Shown here: positions 1-10,331 of the stretch, one piece after another
Numbering within the stretch: the first letter of the stretch is position 1
Layout of the letters: each line of letters starts with the position of its first letter
Source of the DNA: Bacteroidota bacterium
Lineage (GTDB): Bacteria; Bacteroidota; Bacteroidia; UKL13-3
Direction: 5' to 3'
NCBI GenBank assembly: GCA_947477885.1
Contig: CANJUD010000002.1
Location: forward strand, 280,586-344,585
DNA: 64,000 nucleotides
Position numbers and translations under genes: made by a program
Notes under the pieces: model-generated
What the model saw: the letters and a program-made list of their open reading frames with translations, nothing else
Told to the model about the DNA's origin: nothing
Databases searched by the model: none

Positions 1-2
1 AT

Positions 3-1154
3 GTTTTTGATGCCATGGGCACATCCAGTTCGATATCAGGAGTGAATGCATGGGATTGCGATTTTACAGGCGAATTTAACACTGCCATATATATGAACAA
101 CGGCAATTGGTCTGAAATAGGCTCATCGGGTCTGCCAACTACTGTAACTGGTAGTTTTATTGATGGGGTAGCCGTATTAAATGGTAGCGAAGTGATAATA
201 CAATATACAGATATTACCCATGCTAGCGGCACTCTTGGGCATACAGGGATAAAAATAGACCAGACTGTTAATATTAATTTGCATGACAATAAATGTAAGT
301 ATTTTACCAACGGGATGGAATACTATTTTGACCAGTCTATATCGACCAACAACACTTATTCCGTTTTAAATGGAAACACTTTTGACTATAATACCTACGG
401 GCTGGTTTACGCACCAGTGTGTTACCCCACAGGCAATGTTTCATGCAACAATGGCCACCGTGCCAAGCATGGAAGCAATACCAGTGCTTTTGATTTTACT
501 TGCAATAGATTTGAGCACAACGACTGGGGTTTCGTGGGTACTGGGGATATGGATGATCAGGGCAGTTCAGGAGGGGACGATTGGGGTGGTTTTTTTGGGG
601 ACTGTACGGGCTGGGATAATAGCACTCCTGCCATATGCACCACTTATGTCTCAACCAGTGCCAAAGCTGATATAGCGTGGTACGATGCTAATACTTTCAA
701 TGTCTATTTTTATCCTACTTTTGGCCTTTACTTCAATTCCGCTTGTTCACTTTTATTAGACAATCATTCTGTTGATTACCTAACCACTAATTGCCCTGGA
801 TCTAACTCCACATATGAAAACTCTTGTTTTTCATCATTCAAAACAGACCCTAATGCAAGCAGTGGCACGAAATCATTTGATATAAAAAATGAACCATTAC
901 TGGACTCTATAGTTAAGATATTTCCCAACCCAAATAACGGTAGTTTCTTTATGCAAAACCATTCAAAATCTTTATATAATTATAAAGTATACAATGCCAT
1001 TGGGCAGCTTGTATGCCAAGGTTATATAAATGCCGATAAAACAGAACCTATCCATATAATTACAAACCCCACAGGTTTCTACAATATTGTAGTTGAGCCT
1101 ATGGGCGGGGAGGGCAAAAGACAGGTTTTTAAGATTATAAAAACAAATGACTAA
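3..1154 (+). CDS. T9SS-secreted beta-helix-like protein, 5' partial
   Basis: The frame is open to the left edge (codons from position 3), so the ATG at 15 is probably internal and the N-terminus lies outside the window. The visible part has irregular repeats with N-x-F-x-x-N-x-x-G character (for example NGNTFDYNTYGLVY and CNRFEHNDWGFV), as in parallel beta-helix proteins. The last 80 residues form a type A T9SS sorting domain: FPNPNNGSF, then YNAIGQLV, then TGFYNIVVE, ending in basic residues. Such domains take the protein across the outer membrane, where they are cleaved. The stop overlaps the next ATG by 8 nt, so the two genes are co-transcribed and probably translationally coupled. Substrate and activity are unknown. 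Confidence 0.8.
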   Translation, partial: VFDAMGTSSSISGVNAWDCDFTGEFNTAIYMNNGNWSEIGSSGLPTTVTGSFIDGVAVLNGSEVIIQYTDITHASGTLGHTGIKIDQTVNINLHDNKCKYFTNGMEYYFDQSISTNNTYSVLNGNTFDYNTYGLVYAPVCYPTGNVSCNNGHRAKHGSNTSAFDFTCNRFEHNDWGFVGTGDMDDQGSSGGDDWGGFFGDCTGWDNSTPAICTTYVSTSAKADIAWYDANTFNVYFYPTFGLYFNSACSLLLDNHSVDYLTTNCPGSNSTYENSCFSSFKTDPNASSGTKSFDIKNEPLLDSIVKIFPNPNNGSFFMQNHSKSLYNYKVYNAIGQLVCQGYINADKTEPIHIITNPTGFYNIVVEPMGGEGKRQVFKIIKTND

Positions 1155-4100
1155 AATTCAATTACTGTATAGGTTATTGTTATGCGTATTCAGTATGGCT
1201 GTTTTTGCTAGTAGCACTCATGCCCAAATGGGCAATAACTGGTGCTTTGGGAGAAAGGCAGGGATTACATTCAACACCTTGCCTGCTAGTACTTTTACCT
1301 CCGCCATTCATGACAGAGATAGTGACACCTCGGGTGCCCGTTTCTCCCAGTGCTATTCAAACTGTAAAGGAGAGCTGTTATTGTACACGGGTGATGGTTA
1401 TCGCATTTGGAACAAGAAGCACAAACTTCTTCCCTCTTGTAGTATAGTTGCACCAACAACTTACAATTCACTGTTTTTACCAGACCCAAATGATGATTCA
1501 ACCATATTTCTGTTTGTGAATGGCGTAGATACCAGTGTTAGTCACTTTGAGTATTATACCATAGACTTGAGGCTGGACAGTGGAAGAGGGGATATAAGCA
1601 GCGGACCTACACTGATTTCAGATTCTACCTCGAATGTTATTGCTTATATCAAACATGCCAACGATACTTCTTATTGGGTATTGGTAAAAAATAATTTTTT
1701 TACTGTTAATGCTTATCTACTATCTACCGCAGGTCTATCAAAAAAGCCTATTGTAACCAAAATGATAGGGAAAGGATGGGGAAATGCCAATAGCCCTTCT
1801 GTAAATTTCAGGGTTTCCAATACTGGCAAATATATAATAGCCCCACAGCAAAGCAGCATCGGCAAGGTTATAAATTTTATATACGATTTTGACAATGCAA
1901 CGGGAAAATTTTCAAACGCAAGAACTTTGGTAGATAACCAGAAATTTTATTTTGAAAGTAGTGTTTATGTAGCTTTTAGTTTTTCTCCCAATGATAGCAT
2001 TGTATACGCTATCACCACCAATACTGGGGCAGACAGCACCTTGGTGTACCAAATACCTACCCATGATCCCAACCCCTACCTTAAAATAAAACTGGTAAAT
2101 GGTGGCATTACCAACGATGGCAACAAAGGGCCGCAATTGGGGCCTGATAATAGGATATACCTTCTAAGGGGAAGAGATAGCACAAGATCAGGCAGGTACT
2201 TGAGCTATATTCCCTATCCAGATGTATGGGGCAGTGGAAGCGGCCTTATTATCAATGGTATAAAGGTTGATAGTGGGACAAATTGTAAAACTGGGGATAT
2301 GCCTTGTTATGCCTTCCCCGTAAAACGTATTGCTAATAAATTTGATGTAACAGGTGCCAATGGCTGTGGCTACGATAGTGTGCGTTTCACCGCAGATGCA
2401 GATAGTGCGTTTAAAAGCTACAACTGGTATTTTGGAGATGGAGATAGTGCCACAGGAAAAAGCGTGGTTCACCAATACAAAAACCCTGGTAGTTATTATG
2501 TAAAGCTAGGCTGTGAACTAGGCAACTGCGGCTATATGCAATGGGTGGGAGATAGTGTTACTATCAAGTTTAAACCCACTGTTTCTTTAAACACAAACCA
2601 AACTATCTATTGTGGTGAGCAAACGATAGATGCCCAAGTAAATTATAGATACAGCGATACGGTGCAAGTGGCATGGGGAGATGGCACAGATACATTATTG
2701 TATGTTGCAGATACAAACCTGGCAGATAGTGTGCAGTTGCAACATATATATAATAAAACGGGCAACTATGCCATAAGCTGCAAAGCATGGAACCCCAACT
2801 GTTATGATAGTGTGGCAACAGTATATAATATAATAATAGATACCCTACCTAAATCAAGTTTCGCCGCAGATTATATAACAAGCTGCGGTACCAAAAGTAT
2901 TATACTAACTGATACTTCAAAATTTGATAGTGTGGTAGTAAATAGAACATGGCATATTTATAAAGTCAATGGTTTTGATACAACTATTACAACAGGTGCG
3001 GTTAATAATTTATCTTTCTTATTTAATGATACAGGAGCATATTCTGTTAAGTTAACAGTTCAAAGCAAGCAAGGGTGTATAGATTCGTTGGAGAAAATTA
3101 ATTATATACAAATCAATCCATTTCCTGCAAGCAAAATAAGTGGCAAAACAAGTTGGTGCGGTGTAGATTCAACTACGCTCAGCGTAATGGGAGGTAATAA
3201 TTACAAATGGAGTACGGGAGATACAACAGCTTTAGTATTGTTAAAACCTCTAACATCAAACTATTATAGTGTGGTTGTCACTAATATATATAATTGTTCG
3301 GCTAAAGATTCGGTTTATATAACCGTAGGTAAAATACTAAAACCAAATTTCAAGCCGGATTATATACAAAGCTGCGGCTATAGCACTATTACCCTTGCCG
3401 ATAGCAGCGGGGGCATGGATAGTATCATACAACAACGCAAATGGATGATTGAGTTCCCCAACAATGCCATCAAACAATATGATACTGTAAGTAGTAACAA
3501 ATTAAAATTGATTGTACAAGATACCGGTTATTATAATACCAAACTTATATATGTAACCAAACAAGGCTGCACGGATTCATTAACTAAAACCAATGTATTT
3601 CGTATATTGCCGCAGCCTGTTGTGTATATAGATAGCCCAAGCCACAACCCTTTGTGTTTTGGAGATAGTTTTGTTCTCACTGCCAAACAAAAAGATATAA
3701 ACTACCCACCTCTGGTAAAATACAAATGGAACGCTGGGCCAGTTAATACACCAAGTATTATAGTAGATAGCAGCAACAGTTATTATGTGAGTGCTACCAA
3801 CTCTTATGGCTGTGGGTCACAGAGCAATACGGTGAAGATAAGTTTCTTGCCGCAACTATTTACCAATATTAAAACTGCGAAGGATAGTTTATATACAATA
3901 TCTACGCGTCCTATTCTGTCATATACTTGGTATAAAGATACTATTTTCTATAGTAATACTTCATCGCTTTTTCATCCGCCCACGGGCAGGTATTATGTGC
4001 ATGTGGTGGATGGGAATGGGTGTGTGGCGAATAGTGGGTCGTTGTTGCATATTGGTTTAAACAATATAACTTATACAGATAATGGAATGTATATTTATCC

Positions 4101-4305
4101 CAACCCAGCCAATGATAAATTATATATTTCTACCGAAAATCTAAAAACAATTTATATATATAATTTGCTTGGTGAATTAGTGTATCAATCCAATTTTGTC
4201 CTTTCAAAACCTATTGATATTTCTGCACTTGGCAAAGGATTATATCTATTAAAAGCCGAAAACACTTTTGGTGAAAAACATGTTATAAAATTTGTGAAAG
4301 AATAA
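1147..4305 (+). CDS. T9SS-secreted PKD-domain surface protein, 1052 aa
   Basis: A signal peptide (about residues 1-26, ending HAQ) precedes an N-terminal region starting NNWCFGRKAGITFN. That opening is typical of Bacteroidota surface proteins whose first 350 or so residues look like a beta-propeller. A PKD domain follows at about 400-460 (YFGDGD, HQY, GSYYVKL). More Ig-like/PKD repeats rich in Asp-Ser pairs continue to about 970. The last 70 residues are a type A T9SS sorting domain (YIYPNPANDKLYI, IYNLLGELVY, GKGLYLLKAE). The gene starts inside the previous stop codon region. It is probably a cell-surface adhesin or matrix protein; no catalytic motif was seen. Confidence 0.85.
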   Translation: MTKIQLLYRLLLCVFSMAVFASSTHAQMGNNWCFGRKAGITFNTLPASTFTSAIHDRDSDTSGARFSQCYSNCKGELLLYTGDGYRIWNKKHKLLPSCSIVAPTTYNSLFLPDPNDDSTIFLFVNGVDTSVSHFEYYTIDLRLDSGRGDISSGPTLISDSTSNVIAYIKHANDTSYWVLVKNNFFTVNAYLLSTAGLSKKPIVTKMIGKGWGNANSPSVNFRVSNTGKYIIAPQQSSIGKVINFIYDFDNATGKFSNARTLVDNQKFYFESSVYVAFSFSPNDSIVYAITTNTGADSTLVYQIPTHDPNPYLKIKLVNGGITNDGNKGPQLGPDNRIYLLRGRDSTRSGRYLSYIPYPDVWGSGSGLIINGIKVDSGTNCKTGDMPCYAFPVKRIANKFDVTGANGCGYDSVRFTADADSAFKSYNWYFGDGDSATGKSVVHQYKNPGSYYVKLGCELGNCGYMQWVGDSVTIKFKPTVSLNTNQTIYCGEQTIDAQVNYRYSDTVQVAWGDGTDTLLYVADTNLADSVQLQHIYNKTGNYAISCKAWNPNCYDSVATVYNIIIDTLPKSSFAADYITSCGTKSIILTDTSKFDSVVVNRTWHIYKVNGFDTTITTGAVNNLSFLFNDTGAYSVKLTVQSKQGCIDSLEKINYIQINPFPASKISGKTSWCGVDSTTLSVMGGNNYKWSTGDTTALVLLKPLTSNYYSVVVTNIYNCSAKDSVYITVGKILKPNFKPDYIQSCGYSTITLADSSGGMDSIIQQRKWMIEFPNNAIKQYDTVSSNKLKLIVQDTGYYNTKLIYVTKQGCTDSLTKTNVFRILPQPVVYIDSPSHNPLCFGDSFVLTAKQKDINYPPLVKYKWNAGPVNTPSIIVDSSNSYYVSATNSYGCGSQSNTVKISFLPQLFTNIKTAKDSLYTISTRPILSYTWYKDTIFYSNTSSLFHPPTGRYYVHVVDGNGCVANSGSLLHIGLNNITYTDNGMYIYPNPANDKLYISTENLKTIYIYNLLGELVYQSNFVLSKPIDISALGKGLYLLKAENTFGEKHVIKFVKE

Positions 4306-4402
4306 GGGGTGGAATTTATCCCACTACTATTTAAATACCAGCCATTTCCTTCCTGATCATGGATACTTGAAAAAAATCTTTTAAGTATTGCAACCTTTTT
4401 CA

Positions 4403-4410
4403 TACCTTTG
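4403..4410 (+). promoter_or_regulatory. candidate -7 box TACCTTTG for the 1906-aa gene
   Basis: TACCTTTG fits the Bacteroidota -7 consensus TAnnTTTG and lies 28 nt before the ATG at 4439. No good TTTG was found at the -33 position, so the call rests on one box. Confidence 0.4.
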
Positions 4411-4438
4411 GCCTCTTAATTATAAAAAACAACCACAA

Positions 4439-7400
4439 ATGAGGAAATTTTACGCATTGGTTTGCACCCTAATTTTATTGCAAACTACAAACACTCAAGC
4501 CCAATCATATTGTACCCCAAGCTATACTGGATATGGTTGGAACAATAATAAAAATGTTTCTACCTCGTTCTATACCCACATCAAAAATGTGACCTTGGCT
4601 GATATGAACGTGAGCACTGCGGCACCTCAGAACAATCCATCATCTACCTATGATGACAATACGCTTGAAACTGCTAGAGTGGCGAAGGGAGCTAGTTACC
4701 CACTAAGCATTTTCTTGGGCAATGGAGCCAATCCGCAAATAGTGGCGGTGTGGATTGATTACAATCAAAACTATACTTTTGAAACCACCGAGCGTGTATA
4801 TGCTGCATTTGACCCCATGAATTCGGGCAACCACATTGCAGGCACCAATATCACCATTCCGGTAAATGCCAAAACTGGTGCAACCAGGATGAGAGTTGGA
4901 ACCGTATTTTCAAACACAAATGCTGCAGCCAATATCCCCGACCCATGTAATAACAATGATGCCAATACCACCACCATCAAATGGAGCCAACACTTTCAAG
5001 ATTTCACTGTGGATGTATATCCACCATCAGCACAAACTTATAAAAGTAGTGATGTTGCACAAATAAATTTTGATGAAGTAACACAGGGAAGTACCGATAA
5101 TCAAATACTAAAAATAATAGTAGACAATAATCCTGGTGGAACGCTGAGTCCACTTACTGCGGGCAATTTTAACTTCAGCACTTTGGGAACTTCTAACCCC
5201 GCTGAAATTGCAAAAGCAAAACTATATTATACTGGTAACAATGCAAATTTTGGAATTACCAATCAAGTGGGTAGTGCTGTTAGCAGCCCTAGTGGTTCAT
5301 TTTCTATCAATGCGAACCAAGCTTTAAAGCAAGGTCAAAATTACTTTTGGTTGGTATATGATATCAGCAACACTGCACTATTAGGCAGCCTAGTAGATGC
5401 TCGTTGCTACGCTATCGAAATTAATAGTATTAAACGTATTCCAACTAATGTAAATCCTGCCGGCAATCGCAGGGTAGGTTACTGCGTGAGCAGAGGCAAT
5501 CAGACTAATTTTATAGGCATATATAGTGTGCAAATGGGCTCCATTAGCAACAGTACCTATTTCCAACAAACATCCGGTTATGTTGACTATACTTATTTGA
5601 GCGATACAGTTGATCGTGGCAATGCACAATCGATCGGTGTTGTGTGCGGCAATGGCGTAAATGCTACCAGAGTAAGGGCTTGGATTGACTTTAACCACAA
5701 TGGTATACTAGACCCCACAACTGAAAAAGTATTAGATACTTTTAATTTTACTACCAACCAAACACAGGGTTCTTATGTACTATTACAACAAAATTTCAAA
5801 GTACCGAGCAATGCAGTGTGCGGCCCTACCCGATTGCGTGTGAGCACGCAAAGCTACCCCGTAACTGCACAAGGTCCTTGCACAAACCCAATACAAATAG
5901 GAGAAGTAGAAGATTATACTGTTGTGATAAGAGAAAGCGGTCAACCTGTTTCTGAGTTTAAAGCTGGGGCTAGCTGCCTGGGCAGTCAAACCGATTTTTA
6001 TGATGGGTCCTATACTTTTGGAAACTATAATATCAATAGTTGGCATTGGGATTTTGGAGATGGCAATTTAGATACCGTAAATCAAAACCCATCACACACC
6101 TATGCAAGTGCAGGAGTATATAATGTAAAACTAACTACCAATACAAATTTACCGGGTACACCTTCTGTAATTACACATGCGGTAACTGTAGAAAAACCTC
6201 AGGCCGATTTTATAACAGATTTAAATGTATACCAAGTGCCTATTACTTTCAACGATGTTACCTCGGGTGGCGTAGTTGTATTTTGGAATTGGGATTTTGG
6301 CGACCCACAGTCAGGAGCTTTCAATAAAAGTATACAACCACAACCCACACATACATTTGATACTGCAGGAACATATAATGTTAGGCTGATAGTTATTACA
6401 CAAGGTGGCTGCATCGATACCATAGTTAAAACAATAACTATATTACAAAAACAACAACCTATATCTGACTTTACTGCCAATACTTTCAATCCCTATGTAT
6501 ATGAAAGTGTGAGTTTGCTCGACCAAAGTGTGAACCAACCCGACCAATGGAAATGGACCTTTAGCCCCAGCAAAATAAGTTTTAAAAACAGTACTAATGA
6601 TACCACACAAAACCCAACAGTGAGCTTCGATTCTGTGTGTACTTATACCGTATTTCTTGAAGCTAAAAATATTGCGGGAAGTAATACCAGTAGCAAACAA
6701 TTCATTGTTAAAAACTATACAACACCTAAGGTTGGTTTTTATGCAACGCCTCTTACTGTTAAAGTTGGGCAACAAGTTAGTTTCATTGATACTTCCCTTA
6801 ACGACCCTACTAATTGGGCTTGGGATTTTGGTGATACGATTTCAGGTGCTAATAATACATCTAATATTCAATTTGCTTTCCATAGTTTTGCCAATGCTGG
6901 TAAATATAAAATTACATTGTTAGTTAAAAACCCAGCAGGTAAAGACAGTATTGCTAAAAGCCAATATGTGAATGTAACAAACCAATTTAATATGTGCGAT
7001 AATACCGCCGTTGTGAGCACTGCATACAAAGGTTTTATATATGATTCGGGTGGGCCTGTTACAAACTATAATGATGGTTCAAATTGCGGTTTTTTAATAC
7101 AACCCAACTGTGCAGGTAAAATTGTAATATCATTCACAGCACTCGATATGCAAGCCAATGACTATGTGCAAGTATTTGATGGAGTAGATGATGTTTCTGG
7201 AAAACCATTACATCCTGGTCTTGGATTTACGGGCACCAATTCTCCGGGTTCATTAACAGCAAATAGTGGTTCTATATATATAAAAGAAATTACCGATGGC
7301 AATAATAACTCAGCCGGATTTGCTGCATCGTGGACCGCATTTGCCAATCAAAAACCAAAAGCAAAAATCAATGCCGACAGTGTTGCTTATATTAATAGTC

Positions 7401-10159
7401 CATATAATATTCGCAATGCTACACAAACTGGTAGTGGAAACAAATATCAGTGGGATGTGGATGGTGACGGAGTAATAGATGATACTTTATTTAATACATC
7501 ATATACTTATACAAGTTTAGGTCAGCAAACAATTATGCTGATCGCTACCAATTGTGCAGGGACTGACACCGTTTACAAAACTATCAATATCAAAACTCCA
7601 ACTGCCGCTCCTGTCGTTAATTTCCTGTCTGACCAAGACACAGTTTACCCCAACGATCCAATACAATTAACCGACCTTTCAACCAATGGCCCTACAAGTT
7701 GGTTCTGGGAATTTTCTCCAGCCAATCAAGTATTCTTTATTACGGGTGATGAGTTTTCTCAAAACCCTCAAATAGGTTTTCTCACTTCGGGTAATTATAC
7801 AATTTGCCTAACGGCTACCAATGCAATTGGTACAAGTGTAAAAGTTTGTAAAACCAATTTGGTTATTGTGAAAGAACTTGCACAAATGTGTATATTCCCT
7901 TATGAAACGACAGTGGCAGCAGGTTCTCTCTTCGATTCAGGAGGACCCAATGCAAACTATAGTGACAATGAAAACTGTAATTATAAAATAGGCCCATGTA
8001 ATAGTGAAATAGAATTAAAATTCAACAAATTCAATTTATCAAATGGCGACTATATAAGAATATATGATGGCTCTGACAATACAGGAACACCTTTATATAG
8101 TGGTCTTGGATACAGCGGTAGCAATATACCTGGCCCTTTCAATGCTTACTCAGGAAATATGTATATAGAATTTACATCCAATGCACAGGGAAACTCAGCA
8201 GGATTTGCTGGCGAGTGGAACAGCAAACCTTTGCAAGCAGCAGTTGCCGATTTTATCGTTCCCGCTAAAGTATATAATAGTGGTATAACGCATTTTGTAA
8301 ACTCAAGTAGTAATGGTACAACCTATGAGTGGGATTTTGATGGCAATGGCACTACAGATTCAACCACCACTGACGGTGATTGGAAATTTAACGCAACTGG
8401 AAATGTAGATGTAACCTTAACAGTGACCAATTGTTTGGGAACAACTTTTATAACAAAAACTATAAGCGTAGTTGCACCAACTGCCAAGCCCGCAGCAGGT
8501 TTCACTGCCGACTTCACCATTGCTGACACCATGCAAGTTATAACCCTGATGGATACAAGTACCAATGGTCCCAAAACTTGGAGTTGGGCTATCACACCAT
8601 CAGCAACAGTGAACTTTCTAAACGGCAGCTCAGATTATAAAGCTATAATAAACTTTACTGATACCGGCGATTATAAAGTATGTTTAACGGTATCAAATAA
8701 TTTTGGAAACGACAATGTGTGTCGCACTGCATATATACATGTATCAGCAATATGCCGCCCCAATCCTACTATGATTAGTGGTGTTGGATTAAATAGAGTA
8801 GGCATTAATAGCATCACAAAAACTACACCTTCAATTGTGGGATATACTGATTATACCATGAATGGTGTTTCATTCAAACTAGAAAGAAAAGCTAAAACTA
8901 CTTATAGATTAGAAAAATTTGATATAGGTACCAATCAAAACTGGCGTGCATGGGTTGACTATGATCAGAATGGAGATTTTGATGTTACTAATGAGCGAGT
9001 GATTAATGATGCTCCTACAAGCAACCAAGTTGTATCTGGAAACTTTACTGTGCCTGCGGGTGCAAAAACTGGAATTACCAGAATGCGTGTTGCGGTAAGT
9101 TATAATAACAATCAAAACCAACCTTGTAATGTTTCATTTGGTGAAGTAGAAGATTATTTTGTTTTAATTACTGATGATAAAACCCCTCCAGTATTAACTT
9201 TAATAGGTAGCAATCCCGATACACTTGAGCAGGGACTAACCTATAATGACAAAGGTGCAACTGCTATAGATAATGTAGATGGAAATATTAGTGCCGATAT
9301 AGTTTCAGCAAATAATATAAATAACCAAGTAGTGGGAAGTTATATAGTAAAATATAATGTATCTGACTCAGCCGGGAACAAAGCACCTGAAGTGCAACGC
9401 ACTGTATATGTATTACCTGATAATACTGGCCCATCTATCTCACTATTAGGTGTGGATAGCCAATATGTAGAAGTGCATAACGCCTATATAGAAAAAGGTG
9501 CCACCGCTATTGATAGCATGGACGGAAATGTTACCAATACTATTATAGCAACAGGTGTAGTTGATACCAGTAAATTAGGATGGTATACTATTACCTATAC
9601 CGCAACAGATAAGAGCAAAAATACCAATACACGCACACGTATGGTGCATGTTGGCGATACCACTCGCCCTGTTATAAAACTCATAGGTAAAGACAGTATA
9701 TATATATTCCTCAACGCAACCTTCACTGATCCTGGCGTAAAAATTACAGATAATTATGATGTAATTCCATTCTCTTCTATTGTTCGCACTGGCAATGTAA
9801 ATAATACTGTGAAAGGATGGTATGCATTAGACTACGATGTGCAAGACAAACAGGGCAACAATGCATTAACAGTTACCCGCTGGATAAATGTAGATGCCAA
9901 CGCCATCAATGTTCCTGCCGATAAATCATTCGAACTATATCCAAACCCAACTAATGACAAAATCAATATACAACTACAACAAAATAGCACTGCAGTGCGT
10001 TGGAATATATATGATGCCACAGGCAAATTGATTGTAAATGGAAATCTTCGTGGTAGCACGCAAATTGATGCAGCTAATATGGCCAAAGGATTATATCATT
10101 TGCAATTGTTAGATGCCGATGGACGTACTTTGGGAAGCAAGCAATTTGTGAAAGAATAG
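4439..10159 (+). CDS. giant T9SS-secreted GEVED/PKD/CUB/DUF5011 protein, 1906 aa
   Basis: The start at 4439 is preferred over the ATG 17 codons upstream because it opens a signal peptide (MRKFYALVCTLILLQ, ending TQAQ). Domains in order: GEVED-type domain about 60-200; a second about 330-490 (ends GEVEDYTVVI); PKD domains from about 505 on (WHWDFGDG, WNWDFGDP, WAWDFGD); a CUB domain about 850-965 (FDGVDD); PKD; a second CUB about 1150-1260 (YDGSDN); PKD; a third GEVED about 1480-1575; three DUF5011/HYR-like Ig domains about 1583-1815 (each with PPVLTLIG- or GPSISLLG-like openings and a YTATD-like end); and a T9SS sorting domain at 1829-1906 (LYPNPTNDKINI). It is a modular extracellular adhesin or matrix protein. 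No enzyme domain was recognised, so its ligand is unknown. A strong intrinsic terminator follows. Confidence 0.88.
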   Translation: MRKFYALVCTLILLQTTNTQAQSYCTPSYTGYGWNNNKNVSTSFYTHIKNVTLADMNVSTAAPQNNPSSTYDDNTLETARVAKGASYPLSIFLGNGANPQIVAVWIDYNQNYTFETTERVYAAFDPMNSGNHIAGTNITIPVNAKTGATRMRVGTVFSNTNAAANIPDPCNNNDANTTTIKWSQHFQDFTVDVYPPSAQTYKSSDVAQINFDEVTQGSTDNQILKIIVDNNPGGTLSPLTAGNFNFSTLGTSNPAEIAKAKLYYTGNNANFGITNQVGSAVSSPSGSFSINANQALKQGQNYFWLVYDISNTALLGSLVDARCYAIEINSIKRIPTNVNPAGNRRVGYCVSRGNQTNFIGIYSVQMGSISNSTYFQQTSGYVDYTYLSDTVDRGNAQSIGVVCGNGVNATRVRAWIDFNHNGILDPTTEKVLDTFNFTTNQTQGSYVLLQQNFKVPSNAVCGPTRLRVSTQSYPVTAQGPCTNPIQIGEVEDYTVVIRESGQPVSEFKAGASCLGSQTDFYDGSYTFGNYNINSWHWDFGDGNLDTVNQNPSHTYASAGVYNVKLTTNTNLPGTPSVITHAVTVEKPQADFITDLNVYQVPITFNDVTSGGVVVFWNWDFGDPQSGAFNKSIQPQPTHTFDTAGTYNVRLIVITQGGCIDTIVKTITILQKQQPISDFTANTFNPYVYESVSLLDQSVNQPDQWKWTFSPSKISFKNSTNDTTQNPTVSFDSVCTYTVFLEAKNIAGSNTSSKQFIVKNYTTPKVGFYATPLTVKVGQQVSFIDTSLNDPTNWAWDFGDTISGANNTSNIQFAFHSFANAGKYKITLLVKNPAGKDSIAKSQYVNVTNQFNMCDNTAVVSTAYKGFIYDSGGPVTNYNDGSNCGFLIQPNCAGKIVISFTALDMQANDYVQVFDGVDDVSGKPLHPGLGFTGTNSPGSLTANSGSIYIKEITDGNNNSAGFAASWTAFANQKPKAKINADSVAYINSPYNIRNATQTGSGNKYQWDVDGDGVIDDTLFNTSYTYTSLGQQTIMLIATNCAGTDTVYKTINIKTPTAAPVVNFLSDQDTVYPNDPIQLTDLSTNGPTSWFWEFSPANQVFFITGDEFSQNPQIGFLTSGNYTICLTATNAIGTSVKVCKTNLVIVKELAQMCIFPYETTVAAGSLFDSGGPNANYSDNENCNYKIGPCNSEIELKFNKFNLSNGDYIRIYDGSDNTGTPLYSGLGYSGSNIPGPFNAYSGNMYIEFTSNAQGNSAGFAGEWNSKPLQAAVADFIVPAKVYNSGITHFVNSSSNGTTYEWDFDGNGTTDSTTTDGDWKFNATGNVDVTLTVTNCLGTTFITKTISVVAPTAKPAAGFTADFTIADTMQVITLMDTSTNGPKTWSWAITPSATVNFLNGSSDYKAIINFTDTGDYKVCLTVSNNFGNDNVCRTAYIHVSAICRPNPTMISGVGLNRVGINSITKTTPSIVGYTDYTMNGVSFKLERKAKTTYRLEKFDIGTNQNWRAWVDYDQNGDFDVTNERVINDAPTSNQVVSGNFTVPAGAKTGITRMRVAVSYNNNQNQPCNVSFGEVEDYFVLITDDKTPPVLTLIGSNPDTLEQGLTYNDKGATAIDNVDGNISADIVSANNINNQVVGSYIVKYNVSDSAGNKAPEVQRTVYVLPDNTGPSISLLGVDSQYVEVHNAYIEKGATAIDSMDGNVTNTIIATGVVDTSKLGWYTITYTATDKSKNTNTRTRMVHVGDTTRPVIKLIGKDSIYIFLNATFTDPGVKITDNYDVIPFSSIVRTGNVNNTVKGWYALDYDVQDKQGNNALTVTRWINVDANAINVPADKSFELYPNPTNDKINIQLQQNSTAVRWNIYDATGKLIVNGNLRGSTQIDAANMAKGLYHLQLLDADGRTLGSKQFVKE

Positions 10160-10171
10160 TTATTAAAGATT

Positions 10172-10191
10172 CCCTTCGGCTTCGCTCAGGG
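10172..10191 (-). repeat. dispersed repeat, TGAGCGAAGTCGAAGG family
   Basis: On the minus strand this reads CCCTGAGCGAAGCCGAAGGG. It belongs to a family also seen at 12371, 14956, 28880 and 28951, always in spacers just past a stop codon or before a gene. Confidence 0.6.
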
Positions 10192-10232
10192 TAAAAATGA
10201 TTAATTGTTAATGACAAACTAGTATGATATTT

Positions 10233-10268
10233 AATCCCACGTTATAATAAAGCGTGGGATTTTTTTTA
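10233..10268 (+). terminator. intrinsic terminator after the giant surface protein
   Basis: A perfect 9-bp stem (AATCCCACG at 10233-10241 with CGTGGGATT at 10253-10261) and an 11-nt loop are followed by a T-run. Confidence 0.85.
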
Positions 10269-10331
10269 TACCCGTTGCAACCAAAAGTAGAAATTAAAGC
10301 ATCTTACATAAAAAAACATAAAAAATACAAA

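Noticed and set aside
4320..4360. Terminator after the PKD protein
   Set aside because: GTGG/CCAC around 4324-4341 is a short stem without a T-run, so it is not supported.
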